Assembly (NCBI GenBank): GCA_019913005.1
Contig: JAIOHL010000038.1
Location: 35,270 to 99,269, forward strand
Direction: 5' to 3'
Source: Anaerolineae bacterium
GTDB taxonomy: Bacteria; Chloroflexota; Anaerolineae; Aggregatilineales; J027
DNA: 64,000 bases
The translations under genes and the position numbers were made by a program. The notes beneath the pieces were generated by a model that made no database searches, was not told the origin of the DNA, and saw only the letters and a list, made by a program, of their open reading frames with translations. Below are positions 9,610 to 18,749 of the stretch, piece after piece (position 1 is the stretch's first letter; each line of letters opens with the position of its first letter).

Positions 9610-10779
9610 ATGCAAAATGTGTCTATTATCGGCATCGGGCGCACGGCAGTTGGGGAACATTGGGAACTCAGCCTGCGTGATCTAGCACTTGAAGCCGTCC
9701 AAAATGCTATGCAAGACGCCGGAATCAGCCCCAACGATGTAGATGCGCTGGTCATCGGCAATGCGCTGTCTGGTTCATTTAGCCATCAAGGACATCTTGG
9801 CCCATTGGTCGCAGATTATGTCGGCCTGCGCGGGGTCGAGGCCTTTACCGTCGAAGGGGCAGATGCGTCTGGCGGGTTGGCAGTGCGTCAAGGCGCATTG
9901 ATGGTCGCCAGTGGGGCCGCCCGAACCGTGATTGTGCTAGGGATTGAGAAAGTCACCGATGTAGTGGGTACTGCGCGGAATGCCGCCCTTGCCGTCACTA
10001 CCGATGCCGATTTTGAAGCGGCACACGGGGCAACCCCGATTGCGATGGCGGCCCTATTGATGCGGCGCTATATGCACGAACACGGCCTTGAACTGAAAAA
10101 CTTTGAGGGCTTCAGCATCAATGCCCATGCCAACGGCGCAAAAAATCCGGGGGCGATGTTCCGCAACCTGATTAAAGCGGGACGTTTTGCCGGAGCACCC
10201 GTTGTGGCTGATCCTGTCAATCTTTTTGATGGCGCACCGGAAGCCGATGGGGCCGCCGCCCTCGTCATCACATCCACCGACCACGCCCTAGATCGTGTCC
10301 CTGACCCTATCCAAATTATCGCTAGTGCTGCCGCGACGGATACCCTCACCCTCGCCCAACGACCCGACCTGCTCTATCTCAGTGCAGTCAATATCGCCGC
10401 AGGACGGGCTTTTAATCAGGCTGGTCGTCGTCCACAGGATGTCCAAATTTTGGAGCTGCACGATGCCTATACGGTATTAAGTGCCCTGCAACTTGAGGCT
10501 GCTGGTTTTGCCGAAACGGGACAGGGCTGGACACTCGCTGCTGATAACAAAATTGGGCTGAATGGGCCACTGCCAATTAGCACGTTTGGAGGTCTCAAAG
10601 CACGGGGCAATCCGCTCGGCGCGACAGGGGTCTATCAGGTGGCAGAGGTCGCCCTACAATTACGTGGACAGGCTAGGGATAACCAAGTCGCCAATCCACA
10701 TCTCGGCATGGCATTGAATTTAGGTGGACTCGGCAGCACCGCCGTCGTCCATTTGTTGGAACGGGTGAATAACCACTAA
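9610..10779 (+). CDS. Thiolase-fold protein lacking the catalytic cysteine
   Basis: A 389-residue protein of the SCP-x/archaeal thiolase type. Conserved features are RTAVGEHWELSLRDLALEAV near the start, the ELHDAYT motif and KARGNPLGATG near the end. The nucleophilic Cys of the family, usually in a CASGG context, is Asp85 here (GADASGG, codon GAT). The His of the usual GHPxGATG motif is Asn334. There is no cysteine anywhere in the protein. Classical thiolytic or condensing chemistry therefore cannot operate as known; a CoA-ester binding, hydrolytic or structural role is possible. The start at 9610 is preferred because GGGAGAG lies just upstream. A terminator follows. Confidence 0.85.
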   Translation: MQNVSIIGIGRTAVGEHWELSLRDLALEAVQNAMQDAGISPNDVDALVIGNALSGSFSHQGHLGPLVADYVGLRGVEAFTVEGADASGGLAVRQGALMVASGAARTVIVLGIEKVTDVVGTARNAALAVTTDADFEAAHGATPIAMAALLMRRYMHEHGLELKNFEGFSINAHANGAKNPGAMFRNLIKAGRFAGAPVVADPVNLFDGAPEADGAAALVITSTDHALDRVPDPIQIIASAAATDTLTLAQRPDLLYLSAVNIAAGRAFNQAGRRPQDVQILELHDAYTVLSALQLEAAGFAETGQGWTLAADNKIGLNGPLPISTFGGLKARGNPLGATGVYQVAEVALQLRGQARDNQVANPHLGMALNLGGLGSTAVVHLLERVNNH

Positions 10780-10787
10780 TGACAGCC

Positions 10788-10826
10788 GACCCGACCTCGT
10801 GAAAATCGAAGTCGGGTCTTATTTTT
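10788..10826 (+). terminator. Rho-independent terminator after the thiolase-like gene
   Basis: An 8-bp perfect stem, GACCCGAC (10788-10795) with GTCGGGTC (10811-10818), is followed by TTATTTTT. It overlaps the 3' end of the convergent minus-strand gene. Confidence 0.85.
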
Positions 10827-11370
10827 CAGCCTGATTTTGCTCCCACGCCTGCCATTTTTCGGGAAATAACTCCCATAGCCACATCATCGGAATGAATAGA
10901 TCGAATGAAACATGGGTGATATGTTCGGGCAGCTCCAAGATGAATTTCTTGACTTCAGGGGCGCTTTCTTTAACTGGATGATCTCGAAAGAGGATTTCTT
11001 CGCCAAATCCAAATTGGTACTCTATGTCTTCACCAGCACCGGGCATATTTTCAACGGTGTACCAGCAAGTCACCCCTAAAACAACAAAGCCCTTTTCGGC
11101 TAAGTCGTCCACAAATCGAAGGGCGTCTTTTCGCTTGAATAATAACGCTCCACCTTTTTGCCAATATTCATGTGTGGCGTACAAAGCACGTAAGCGATCT
11201 ATATACTCGCTTTCCTTTTCGCCGCGAATTTTCTGCCAATAGGCACTATCTTTTAACATTTCATCCATTTCACGGTCACGTTCTTGCGACCAAGCAAACC
11301 AATCCGTTTCCGCAGGGGTGGATTTTGGGGAGAATAACTGCTTAATGAAATTGAGAAGTCGCCTATACAT
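10819..11370 (-). CDS. Protein of unknown function, paralogue of the upstream gene
   Basis: A 183-residue soluble protein of unrecognised family. It shares an ordered set of motifs with the next gene upstream: AYWQ/KxIxGEKES, a helix with RxDALRFVDDLAEKGFVVLG, a strand with CWY, an acidic stretch and a C-terminal LPEHITHVSFDLFIPMMW. The start at 11370 (MYRRLLN) is chosen because it aligns with the paralogue's N-terminus; ATGs also exist at 11388 and 11421. The ribosome site is weak. The two genes are separated by 28 nt and are probably cotranscribed. No enzyme motif, signal or membrane segment is seen. Confidence 0.65.
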   Translation of the reverse strand: MYRRLLNFIKQLFSPKSTPAETDWFAWSQERDREMDEMLKDSAYWQKIRGEKESEYIDRLRALYATHEYWQKGGALLFKRKDALRFVDDLAEKGFVVLGVTCWYTVENMPGAGEDIEYQFGFGEEILFRDHPVKESAPEVKKFILELPEHITHVSFDLFIPMMWLWELFPEKWQAWEQNQAEK

Positions 11371-11398
11371 GCTATATGCTCTTTTCATGGAGTGCAGA

Positions 11399-12004
11399 TT
11401 ATCTGGGCGGAAACATATCATCCCATGTAGTGGGAAAATCGAAATTAAAAGAGACGTACTCCACTTTTTCAGGGAGTTTTTGAATATACGATCTCACTGC
11501 TTCAATACTCTCTTTGGCCTCATCCGTTCCTTCGATCTCAGAATAGGCAGGCACAGAAAAATCAAATTCGTAATCTTCCCCAAGATGCATACACCCACCA
11601 TCGGGAGAAAATATGGTATAGGGTGGCCTGACATAAGGAGAATGGCCTTCCAATAACCGTTTACGAATATCTTCGCAGTCAGTAGGAGTCAACTTAAAGT
11701 AAAACCATCCGCTGGCCCCAAGCAAGCCAATTCCTATCTCAGCAAGTTCATCAAGAAATCGCAATGCTTCCTGCCGAGATAACACATGCTCGTGATGAGA
11801 GAAATTGTATTTTCTTATCAGTAAATTTTGGGTTGCCTCCCGATATTGGGATTCCTTCTCGCCGGTAATTTCTTTCCAATAAGCCGTTTCAGGGTGGCGA
11901 TAATCCAAAGACGCTCTCTCTTTGCGTAGTTGTCGCCCATGCCACTCTTCACTGGAAAAATAGGTACTTAGCTTCTTGAACAACCTAGAAATCACTTTTT
12001 CCAT
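11399..12004 (-). CDS. Protein of unknown function, tandem paralogue
   Basis: A 201-residue protein related to the next gene downstream by a shared core (AYWKEITGEKESQYREA, RQEALRFLDELAEIGIGLLG, LPEKVEYVSFNFDFPTTWDD). It has an extra ~25-residue insertion with a Pro/Tyr-rich loop (SPYVRPPYTIFSPDGG). Its composition is AT-rich compared with flanking genes. It has no signal peptide and no catalytic signature. Tandem divergent paralogues of this size are typical of immunity-protein or contact-system loci, but no toxin gene is adjacent, so function remains open. Confidence 0.65.
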   Translation of the reverse strand: MEKVISRLFKKLSTYFSSEEWHGRQLRKERASLDYRHPETAYWKEITGEKESQYREATQNLLIRKYNFSHHEHVLSRQEALRFLDELAEIGIGLLGASGWFYFKLTPTDCEDIRKRLLEGHSPYVRPPYTIFSPDGGCMHLGEDYEFDFSVPAYSEIEGTDEAKESIEAVRSYIQKLPEKVEYVSFNFDFPTTWDDMFPPR

Positions 12005-12120
12005 CCATCCTATGTTGGTCTTCTCAAAATTTCCACAGGCTTTTTTTACCTCAGATAAAGCAAATTTGCGCTTGTATTATTATATCACGAGTAAATTAGG
12101 ACATCTCTTTAATATATGCG

Positions 12121-12149
12121 TTGTCTGGTCGGAATAAAATCGCTATACT
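12121..12149 (+). promoter_or_regulatory. Sigma-70-type promoter for the histidine kinase gene
   Basis: TTGTCT (12121-12126) and TATACT (12144-12149) are separated by 17 nt, inside the 201-nt divergent intergenic region. The kinase ATG is at 12206. Confidence 0.6.
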
Positions 12150-12205
12150 TTAATAAATTGTGGGTGCTGCGGGTCATTTTTGAAGATTAATCAAGGTGTT
12201 TATTT

Positions 12206-13996
12206 ATGTCAGCCTCGCCACTTCATTCTTCCCTCTCCAGCCCAGATAACCCACCCCCGGACTCGATCCCTAGTATGCTTAAAACACTCTATTTTTTATC
12301 TATCGAGTTAGGCCGCATCCAAGACTTCGACGAACTGTTGTACCAAGCCATTGTACGTGGACGACATGACTTGGGTATAGACCGAATAGGCATTTTTCTT
12401 GTCTCCGAGGATGGACAAACCTATCAAGGAGTCTACGGAACTAATAAACATGGGGTTGTTCATGATGCGCGGGCATCACGTGGCAAAATCGCGGATGACT
12501 CGTTTTTTACGGCGCTTTTTAACACCACCGAACGGGTCGCCTATCGGTTGAATGCCCCGCTATATGATTTCGGCGAACAAGTAGGAGTCGGGTGGAATAC
12601 GCTAACCGCCATGTGGCATGGAGATCAGATTTTCGGCATTTTTGCTGCCGACAATTTGCTTAACGGCGCACCGCTCACGCCCATGATACTAGAAGTGTTG
12701 AACCTGTATGGCGCAATGCTGGGCCATCTCATTGCCAGACTCCGCACAGAACAGGCTCTCCGTATCAATGAAGAAAATTCTCGACGGTTTGGACATAACC
12801 TGCGACGGCTGCATGAAGTAACCATGCAGCTTTCCCTCTTGGATGATCTGAATGATTTGTATCGGCAGGCCATTATATTGGGACGCTCTCAACTCGGCTT
12901 TGACCGAATGGGTCTCTTTTTGATGGATGAAATAACAAATGGGATCGTTGGCACTTTTGGAACAAATCCGCAGGGGGAAATCTCTGATTTGCGTAATTAT
13001 CGGCTACCCATTGCGCAACATGCAGGCGTCTCTGAGATGCTGGCAAATCGCAAATACGCCGAAATTTGGCCGGATATCACCTTATTTGAGGCAGGTGTCC
13101 CCGTCGGCACAGGCTGGAATGCCATTGCTATTCTTTGGGATGGTGACCGCAGCATCGGTTGGTTGGCTTGTGACAATCTTATCCGACAAGACGCTTATAC
13201 GCCCCATATTTTGGAATTGCTAACCCTCTATGGGACAACACTGGGGCATCTCATCACCCGCCGCCGCGCCGAAATCGCACGTGGAGAAATGGCACTTGAA
13301 CGCGAAAAATTGCAAATGATGAGTACCTTTGTCGCCAATATCTCGCACGATCTCAAAACCCCATTGGCGGTGCTGCGAAATTCCCTTTATTTGATTGACC
13401 ACAGTACGGATGTCACCAAAAACAAGCAGCGTATGGGCGTTATGCAGTCCCAAATTGACCATCTTGACCGACTTATTCAAGACCTCTTACTGATTTCACG
13501 CCTTGAATATAGTCTGACGCTCGAAACGGCTGAGGTCAATCTCAATAGTCTAATTGAGCGTGCTATCCAAGCCATATTACCCAGTGCCGAAGGCAAGCAC
13601 ATCCATCTAGAAGCGAAACTCGATCCGCAACTGCCGCCCGTGCGTGGCGCGGAACATGAATTGTATCGGGCCATCGTTAACCTTATCGAAAATGCGGTGA
13701 ACTACACGCCTGACAATGGCACAATTGAGATGAAAAGCTATGCGGACACAGACACCGTTCACTTTAAAATTTCAGACACCGGTATCGGCATCAGCCGGCA
13801 AGATTTGACCCATATTTTTGACCGCTACTATCGCGGAGAAACCGCACGGGATATTGTGCATACCGGTACAGGGTTGGGGCTGTCTATTGTCAAACGGGTG
13901 ATCGAACTCCATCAGGGGGAAATTGAAGTCAACAGCGAAATGGGAACTGGAACGACCTTTCAAATTATGCTGCCTTGCGCTGTTAACCCCGTATGA
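12206..13996 (+). CDS. GAF-GAF sensor histidine kinase
   Basis: A 596-residue cytoplasmic sensor kinase. Two GAF-like domains occupy residues ~35-185 and ~205-350; both contain the parallel motif GIDRIGIFLVS / GFDRMGLFLMD and a later VGxGWNxxxxxWxGD signature, so they arose by duplication. A HisKA domain follows with phospho-acceptor His in NISHDLKTPLAVL. The HATPase_c domain has the N box NLIENAVNYTPDNG, the G1 box DTGIGIS and the G2 box GTGLGLSIVKRVIE. No membrane segment or response regulator is visible nearby, so it is an orphan kinase with a small-molecule or redox-sensing input inferred from the GAF domains. Confidence 0.9.
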   Translation: MSASPLHSSLSSPDNPPPDSIPSMLKTLYFLSIELGRIQDFDELLYQAIVRGRHDLGIDRIGIFLVSEDGQTYQGVYGTNKHGVVHDARASRGKIADDSFFTALFNTTERVAYRLNAPLYDFGEQVGVGWNTLTAMWHGDQIFGIFAADNLLNGAPLTPMILEVLNLYGAMLGHLIARLRTEQALRINEENSRRFGHNLRRLHEVTMQLSLLDDLNDLYRQAIILGRSQLGFDRMGLFLMDEITNGIVGTFGTNPQGEISDLRNYRLPIAQHAGVSEMLANRKYAEIWPDITLFEAGVPVGTGWNAIAILWDGDRSIGWLACDNLIRQDAYTPHILELLTLYGTTLGHLITRRRAEIARGEMALEREKLQMMSTFVANISHDLKTPLAVLRNSLYLIDHSTDVTKNKQRMGVMQSQIDHLDRLIQDLLLISRLEYSLTLETAEVNLNSLIERAIQAILPSAEGKHIHLEAKLDPQLPPVRGAEHELYRAIVNLIENAVNYTPDNGTIEMKSYADTDTVHFKISDTGIGISRQDLTHIFDRYYRGETARDIVHTGTGLGLSIVKRVIELHQGEIEVNSEMGTGTTFQIMLPCAVNPV

Positions 13997-14132
13997 ATTT
14001 GGCTATTGTGAAGGTTGGATGACCGTCGTGTTTAAATAGGATAGACGGCGTTGGCATTCTGTCAGTTTTTCGTCAGATTATATTTGATATAGTATCATCA
14101 AGTCCCTATCTGACTTCACAAAGGCTGTTTTT

Positions 14133-15047
14133 ATGACCCACCTCGGTGTCGTGATTGTCAATTGGAATACCCGTGACCTGCTGCAAAAATGCCTTCAAAC
14201 GGTCTTTGCTAGTGAAGGCTTGACCTATCAAGTCGTGGTTGTGGATAACGCCAGCACCGATGGCAGTCCCGATATGGTGCACCAAGAATTTCCCGACGCC
14301 ACGCTCATCACGAGTGTAACCAATGATGGCTTTAGTATGGCGAACAACAAAGGGTTGCGTCGGTTAGGGTTGGATAAGGGCAAAAACAACCCCACTGCCC
14401 CGCGCTATGGCTTGTTGCTGAATTCTGACACCGAAGTCCCCCCAACTGCCTTTGCAGAAATGGTGCAGTATATGGATCGGCCCGAACATCAAAACGTCGG
14501 GGCAGCGGGTTGCAAACTGTGGCTGCCAGAGAATAAACTTGACCTTGCGTGCCGTCGCAGTTTCCCCACCCCCGAAGTCAGTTTTTATCGCATGATGGGC
14601 CTTTCAAAATTGTTCCCTCACAGCAAACGTTTTGGTCGCTATAATATGACCTATCTCAGCCCCAATGTTGAAACCGAGGTGGATTCGGTTGTTGGCGCAT
14701 TTATGATGGTGCGCCGTGAAACCATCGCACAAGTGGGGCTGCTAGATGAAACCTATTGGATGTATGGAGAGGATTTAGATTGGGCGTTTCGCATCAAACA
14801 GGCCGGGTGGAAGATCATGTACAATCCGGCGGTAACGGTGCTGCACATCAAACGGGCGTCCAGCCGCAAGAGCAAACGGGCGAAAATAGCCTTCACCGAA
14901 GCGATGGTGAAGTTCTATCAAGAACACTATCGCCAAACGACCCCGTTGTGGCTGCACCTGCTGGTGATGACCGGACTGACGATCAAGGGCGGGCCGGCAC
15001 ACTGGTCAGCACGATTGCACAAACCCCACCCTACCGCGACAAATTGA
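14133..15047 (+). CDS. GT2 family glycosyltransferase
   Basis: A 304-residue GT-A fold transferase, similar to WbbL/rhamnosyltransferase-type GT2 enzymes. Motifs: VIVNWNTRDLLQKCL at the N-terminus, VVVDNASTDGSPD for nucleotide-sugar binding, a DxD-like LLNSDTEVPP, the acceptor-site GAFMMVRRE, and the base-containing YGEDLDWAFRIKQAGWK. The C-terminus is basic and lacks long membrane segments. It starts an operon with a polyprenyl-phosphate sugar transferase and an M20 peptidase, so a role in exopolysaccharide or cell-surface glycan assembly is likely. Confidence 0.9.
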   Translation: MTHLGVVIVNWNTRDLLQKCLQTVFASEGLTYQVVVVDNASTDGSPDMVHQEFPDATLITSVTNDGFSMANNKGLRRLGLDKGKNNPTAPRYGLLLNSDTEVPPTAFAEMVQYMDRPEHQNVGAAGCKLWLPENKLDLACRRSFPTPEVSFYRMMGLSKLFPHSKRFGRYNMTYLSPNVETEVDSVVGAFMMVRRETIAQVGLLDETYWMYGEDLDWAFRIKQAGWKIMYNPAVTVLHIKRASSRKSKRAKIAFTEAMVKFYQEHYRQTTPLWLHLLVMTGLTIKGGPAHWSARLHKPHPTATN

Positions 15048-16492
15048 AAGCACGGGTCGCTCGCAGCCATAGGTTTAAAGCGTTCCTCCAACTTTCTTTG
15101 ATCGCCGTTGACATCGCCATGCTGGTATTGGCATTTGGCATGGGTTATTCCGCACGCAACAATCTCCCCCTGCCCAGTTTGCCTGTCAGTGACCCACCGC
15201 CATTCGAACGCTATTTCCCCATTTTGATGATTCATACTGTAACGATCATGACGTTTTTCTATTTCACCCGCATGTACCACATGAAACGGGCCATCAGCCG
15301 CATTGACGTGGGCTACACCATTGCCCAAAACGTTTCGATTGGCACCTTTCTTGCTATCGCGGTTGAAACACTAGCCCTTAAAAACAGCGGCCTCGATTTA
15401 GATTACCCACGTGGTGTGTTGGTCTATGCATGGCTGTTTAGCATCGTCACGGTTGTCACAGGCCGAGAACTTCACCGCCAAGTCGTGGTACGGTTGCGTA
15501 AAGTGGGCATTGGGCGTGACCGGGTGTTGGTGGTTGGGGTCAATCAAATCGCCCAAAGCATTATCGGACAAATTCAACGCTCGCCCCAGTTTGGTTTTGA
15601 GGTCGTCGGTGCGGTAGATCGCAGCCTTGCAGAATTGGATGAGGAAAAGCTATCGGGCTTGCATATCCCTCTGCTTGGCGAGGTCAATGAACTACCGAAT
15701 TTGATTGATACCTTCCAAATTGACGAAGTAATTATTGCCCTCCCTGATGCCACCCGCCATGAATTAATGGAGATCATTAGTCTCAGCCAACGTGGGACAG
15801 TGGATATCAAAATCTTCCCTGACAATTTCTCGTTCATCACCAGCGGGCTTACCGTTGATGATCTGGGCGGGATGCCCTTATTAGGGGTGCGTGATATTGC
15901 CCTACGGGGTTGGAAACTCAGCCTGAAACGGGTTGTGGATATTATAGGCGCATTTATGGGTCTGGTCTTTTTAAGTCCGTTCTTTCTGCTCACCGCCGCC
16001 TTCATCTATCTTTCAGATCGTGGGCCAGTGTTTTTTACCCAAGAACGGGTCGGGTTGGATGGCAGGCCTTTCCAGATGATTAAATTCCGCACGATGCGGA
16101 TTGACGCCGAAAAATATGGTAAGTGGACGACCAAAGACGACCCCCGTAAGACGCGCATTGGGTCTTTTATGCGTAAAACCAATTGGGATGAGATGCCCAA
16201 CTTAATTAATGTGATTTATGGGCAAATGAGTTTGGTCGGCCCACGTCCTGAACAATTACAATTTGTCCAAGAATTTCGCCACACCATCCCACGCTATATG
16301 GAACGCCACCGCGAAAAAGCAGGCATGACAGGCTGGGCACAGGTCAACGGCCTACGCGGAGATACCTCTATTGAAGAACGGCTTAAATATGATCTGTATT
16401 ATGTCGAAAATTGGTCCATCTGGTTCGACATCAAGATCATTTTACGCACCGCCGCCCAAACCGTATTGTTCCGCAACAGGAACGCATATTGA
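15044..16492 (+). CDS. Exopolysaccharide polyprenyl-phosphate sugar phosphotransferase
   Basis: An initiating sugar-1-phosphate transferase (WbaP/CpsE type). N-terminal membrane helices lie in the first ~150 residues, a CoA_binding_3-like Rossmann module (DRVLVVGVNQIAQSIIGQI) in the middle, and the bacterial sugar transferase domain at the C-terminus (RVVDIIGAFMGLVFLSPFFL, FFTQERVGLDGRPFQMIKFR, SLVGPRPEQ, KAGMTGWAQVNGLRGDT). The start is uncertain: a TTG at 15044 overlaps the upstream TGA (TTGA) and gives 482 residues. A 5' ATG at 14756 would overlap the preceding gene by 292 nt and encode a non-homologous extension, so it is rejected. Confidence 0.85.
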   Translation: MKARVARSHRFKAFLQLSLIAVDIAMLVLAFGMGYSARNNLPLPSLPVSDPPPFERYFPILMIHTVTIMTFFYFTRMYHMKRAISRIDVGYTIAQNVSIGTFLAIAVETLALKNSGLDLDYPRGVLVYAWLFSIVTVVTGRELHRQVVVRLRKVGIGRDRVLVVGVNQIAQSIIGQIQRSPQFGFEVVGAVDRSLAELDEEKLSGLHIPLLGEVNELPNLIDTFQIDEVIIALPDATRHELMEIISLSQRGTVDIKIFPDNFSFITSGLTVDDLGGMPLLGVRDIALRGWKLSLKRVVDIIGAFMGLVFLSPFFLLTAAFIYLSDRGPVFFTQERVGLDGRPFQMIKFRTMRIDAEKYGKWTTKDDPRKTRIGSFMRKTNWDEMPNLINVIYGQMSLVGPRPEQLQFVQEFRHTIPRYMERHREKAGMTGWAQVNGLRGDTSIEERLKYDLYYVENWSIWFDIKIILRTAAQTVLFRNRNAY

Positions 16493-17652
16493 TGGAAATA
16501 GAAGCTAAATCTGACTTCCTTACCCGATACGAAGAACAAAAAGGCGCGATGATTTGGACGTTGAGTGGTCTCATCGAAAGTGAGACCCCCACGTCTGAAA
16601 AAGCCGCCATTGATGAATTGGCCGACTGGCTGGCGATATGGGCCAGAGGGCTAGATGCCAGCGATGTCATTGTCCACGAACAAAAATCGGTGGGTAATTT
16701 TGTCGAGTGCCGCTGGAATCAACACCACCCCGGCAAACCCATCTTAATTTGCTGTCACATGGACACCGTTCACCCAATGGGCAGCGTCGAAAAGCGCCCC
16801 ACCCGCACCGAAGAGGATATTTTGTATGGCGTTGGGGCGTCCGATATGAAGGGCGGCATCACGGTTGTACAAACCGTCTTACAAGATTTGTTCTACCAAA
16901 AAGAACTGCCTAAGCGCCCCATTACGGTGTTATTTACTTCCGATGAAGAAGTCGGCAGTCCACACTCACGCGAAGTGATTGAACGGTTGGCGCGTGAATC
17001 GGGCCTTGCCTTGATTATGGAACCCGCCACCGACCCTGAAACGATTGTGACCGAACGTAAAGGGGTCGGCATTTTTCAAATGGTAGCGTTGGGGCGTGAG
17101 TCACATTCCGGCAGCAACCCCGAAGAAGGTGTCAATGCAATTGTAGAAATGGCCTCGCAAATAGGCCGAATTACTGCCCTAAGTGATGCGAATTTAGGCA
17201 CTACCGTCAACCCAACCGTGATTCGTGGCGGCACAACTCACAATGTCATCCCCGGTGAATGTGACATCACCATCAATGCCCGTGCCCGTTTTAAGACCGA
17301 AGCTGATCGGGTGACAAAAGCCTTGACTGAATTAAGTCAGAAACCCACCCTACCTGATGCGCTGCTCTTTACGACAGGCGGCTTTATTCGTCCTCCGATG
17401 GAACACACATCCATCACAGAGCAGACCTTTGCCACACTACAAAAAATCTCGCCGTTTCCATTAAAAGAGATTGCCAAAGGTGGGGGCAGTGATGGGAATT
17501 TTACAGCGGCGCTGGGCATTCCCACAATTGATGGCTTGGGGCCGTCTGGTGGCGGGGCACACAGTGATGATGAGCATGTCTATATCCCCAGTTTGCCACA
17601 GCGGGCCGCGCTACTAGCCTCGATTTTGTGCTATTGGCCTACCATGCCCTAG
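16492..17652 (+). CDS. M20 family metallopeptidase (carboxypeptidase G2-like)
   Basis: A 386-residue zinc-dependent amidohydrolase. Ligand and catalytic motifs are visible: CHMDTVHP (His ligand and Asp), GASDMKGGI (bridging Asp), TSDEEVGS (catalytic Glu and Glu ligand), a dimerisation-domain segment REKSHSG-like (GRESHSGS), and the C-terminal HSDDEHV His. The pattern fits the glutamate carboxypeptidase/ArgE/DapE group without giving the substrate. The ATG overlaps the preceding stop (TGATG), so it is translationally coupled to the sugar transferase. It ends 4 nt inside the convergent phosphoesterase gene. Confidence 0.88.
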   Translation: MEIEAKSDFLTRYEEQKGAMIWTLSGLIESETPTSEKAAIDELADWLAIWARGLDASDVIVHEQKSVGNFVECRWNQHHPGKPILICCHMDTVHPMGSVEKRPTRTEEDILYGVGASDMKGGITVVQTVLQDLFYQKELPKRPITVLFTSDEEVGSPHSREVIERLARESGLALIMEPATDPETIVTERKGVGIFQMVALGRESHSGSNPEEGVNAIVEMASQIGRITALSDANLGTTVNPTVIRGGTTHNVIPGECDITINARARFKTEADRVTKALTELSQKPTLPDALLFTTGGFIRPPMEHTSITEQTFATLQKISPFPLKEIAKGGGSDGNFTAALGIPTIDGLGPSGGGAHSDDEHVYIPSLPQRAALLASILCYWPTMP

Positions 17653-18458
17653 TCGAGCAGCGGGATTTGAGCCATCGCCTCATCTTCGGATAGCCCCAAT
17701 TCACTCATAGCCGCTTCGAGCCGCTGCAAATATTCAACCACAACCGGACGGCCTGTCACGGATTCATGCACCATCAAGACCGCGATTGGCCCCATATCCA
17801 TAAGACCCCGTGCATAAGCCGCTTGCTCCACCAACTGCTGATGATAGGTGATACGGCGATGCTCTACATCCACATGACCATTGGAGCGCGTCAAAATGGC
17901 ATAGCTCGCGTCAGGGTTGCAGTCGAGCGGCATTCCAACCGAACCGGGATTGATAAACGTCAAATCTCTCCACTGACGGACGAAGGGGTGATGGGTATGC
18001 GCCGTAATCACATAGGAATGCTGGACTTCGCCAAAATGCTCCTGCAAAAAATCTTCAGAGGTATCAGGCAGGATCCCCCCGCGCAAATCTTTGGGTGAGC
18101 CATGCACGAACAGCAACTTGTCTTGTTCAATCGTAATCGGGAGGCTATCCAGATAGGCGAGGTCGGCTGCCTGCATGTAATCCAATGTCCAATAGGCCAC
18201 TCCCCAGCGTGAACGGGGATGGGCAGATTTATCCTGATCGGGGTTGGAAAGAATTTGGATATAACGTTCGTGATTGCCCAATAACACGCGCGGTTTGCGA
18301 TCATAGAGCATATCTAGCACTTCACGCGGAAACGGCCCCCCATTGAGAAAATCGCCAACCACGACCACTTCATCTACGCCTTGATGGTCAACATCGGCTA
18401 AGACAGCCTCAAACGCTGGTGCATTGCTGTGAATATCCGCGACTATCGCAATCCGCAT
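17649..18458 (-). CDS. Metallophosphoesterase (YfcE/DR1281-like)
   Basis: A 269-residue calcineurin-like phosphoesterase. Metal-binding motifs occur in order: IVADIHSN (DxH), VVVGDFLNGGPFP (GDxxxxGP-like), LLGNHERYI (GNHE), then VITAHTHHPFVR (GHTH-like with A) and INPGSVGMP. This set is diagnostic of the family, which hydrolyses phosphodiesters or phosphomonoesters with two metals. The start at 18458 is chosen because GGAGGAAC precedes it and the fold begins directly at MRIAIVADIHSN; the upstream in-frame ATG would add a non-homologous 30-residue leader. It is divergent from the pyrophosphatase gene. Confidence 0.88.
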   Translation of the reverse strand: MRIAIVADIHSNAPAFEAVLADVDHQGVDEVVVVGDFLNGGPFPREVLDMLYDRKPRVLLGNHERYIQILSNPDQDKSAHPRSRWGVAYWTLDYMQAADLAYLDSLPITIEQDKLLFVHGSPKDLRGGILPDTSEDFLQEHFGEVQHSYVITAHTHHPFVRQWRDLTFINPGSVGMPLDCNPDASYAILTRSNGHVDVEHRRITYHQQLVEQAAYARGLMDMGPIAVLMVHESVTGRPVVVEYLQRLEAAMSELGLSEDEAMAQIPLLD

Positions 18459-18749
18459 CGTGTTCCTCCCCACTGAACAATCATAAAGCCCCCCAATTGT
18501 AATTGAGAGGCTTTGGTGTTGACCTACGTGATACTGACCATGAGCCACCGAGCGACAGCCGACAATCGGCCTCTCGCATCCAATTGAAGTCTAGCGGCTA
18601 CCTCCATCAATAGCAATATAGATTTAGCATCATTACACCTGACCCAGTGTTGCTTGCTCACCAAAACCCCACTATTATTGAGCATATCAACCTCACATAG
18701 GGTCATCATACCTCTGGTATCTCAACGTGATTCTTTTAAAGGAACAGTA
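18459..18749. other. Divergent intergenic region with two inverted repeats
   Basis: A region of 291 nt between the phosphoesterase and pyrophosphatase genes. It contains a hairpin at 18485-18514 (AAAGCC with GGCTTT, inner CAATT with AATTG) and a 13-bp palindrome ATACC-TCT-GGTAT at 18709-18721 about 30 nt before the pyrophosphatase start. No confident promoter or gene was seen. Confidence 0.5.

Noticed and set aside
14756..15043. N-terminal extension of the sugar transferase from the ATG at 14756
   Set aside because: It overlaps the GT2 gene in another frame and the encoded residues are low-complexity, not membrane-like.
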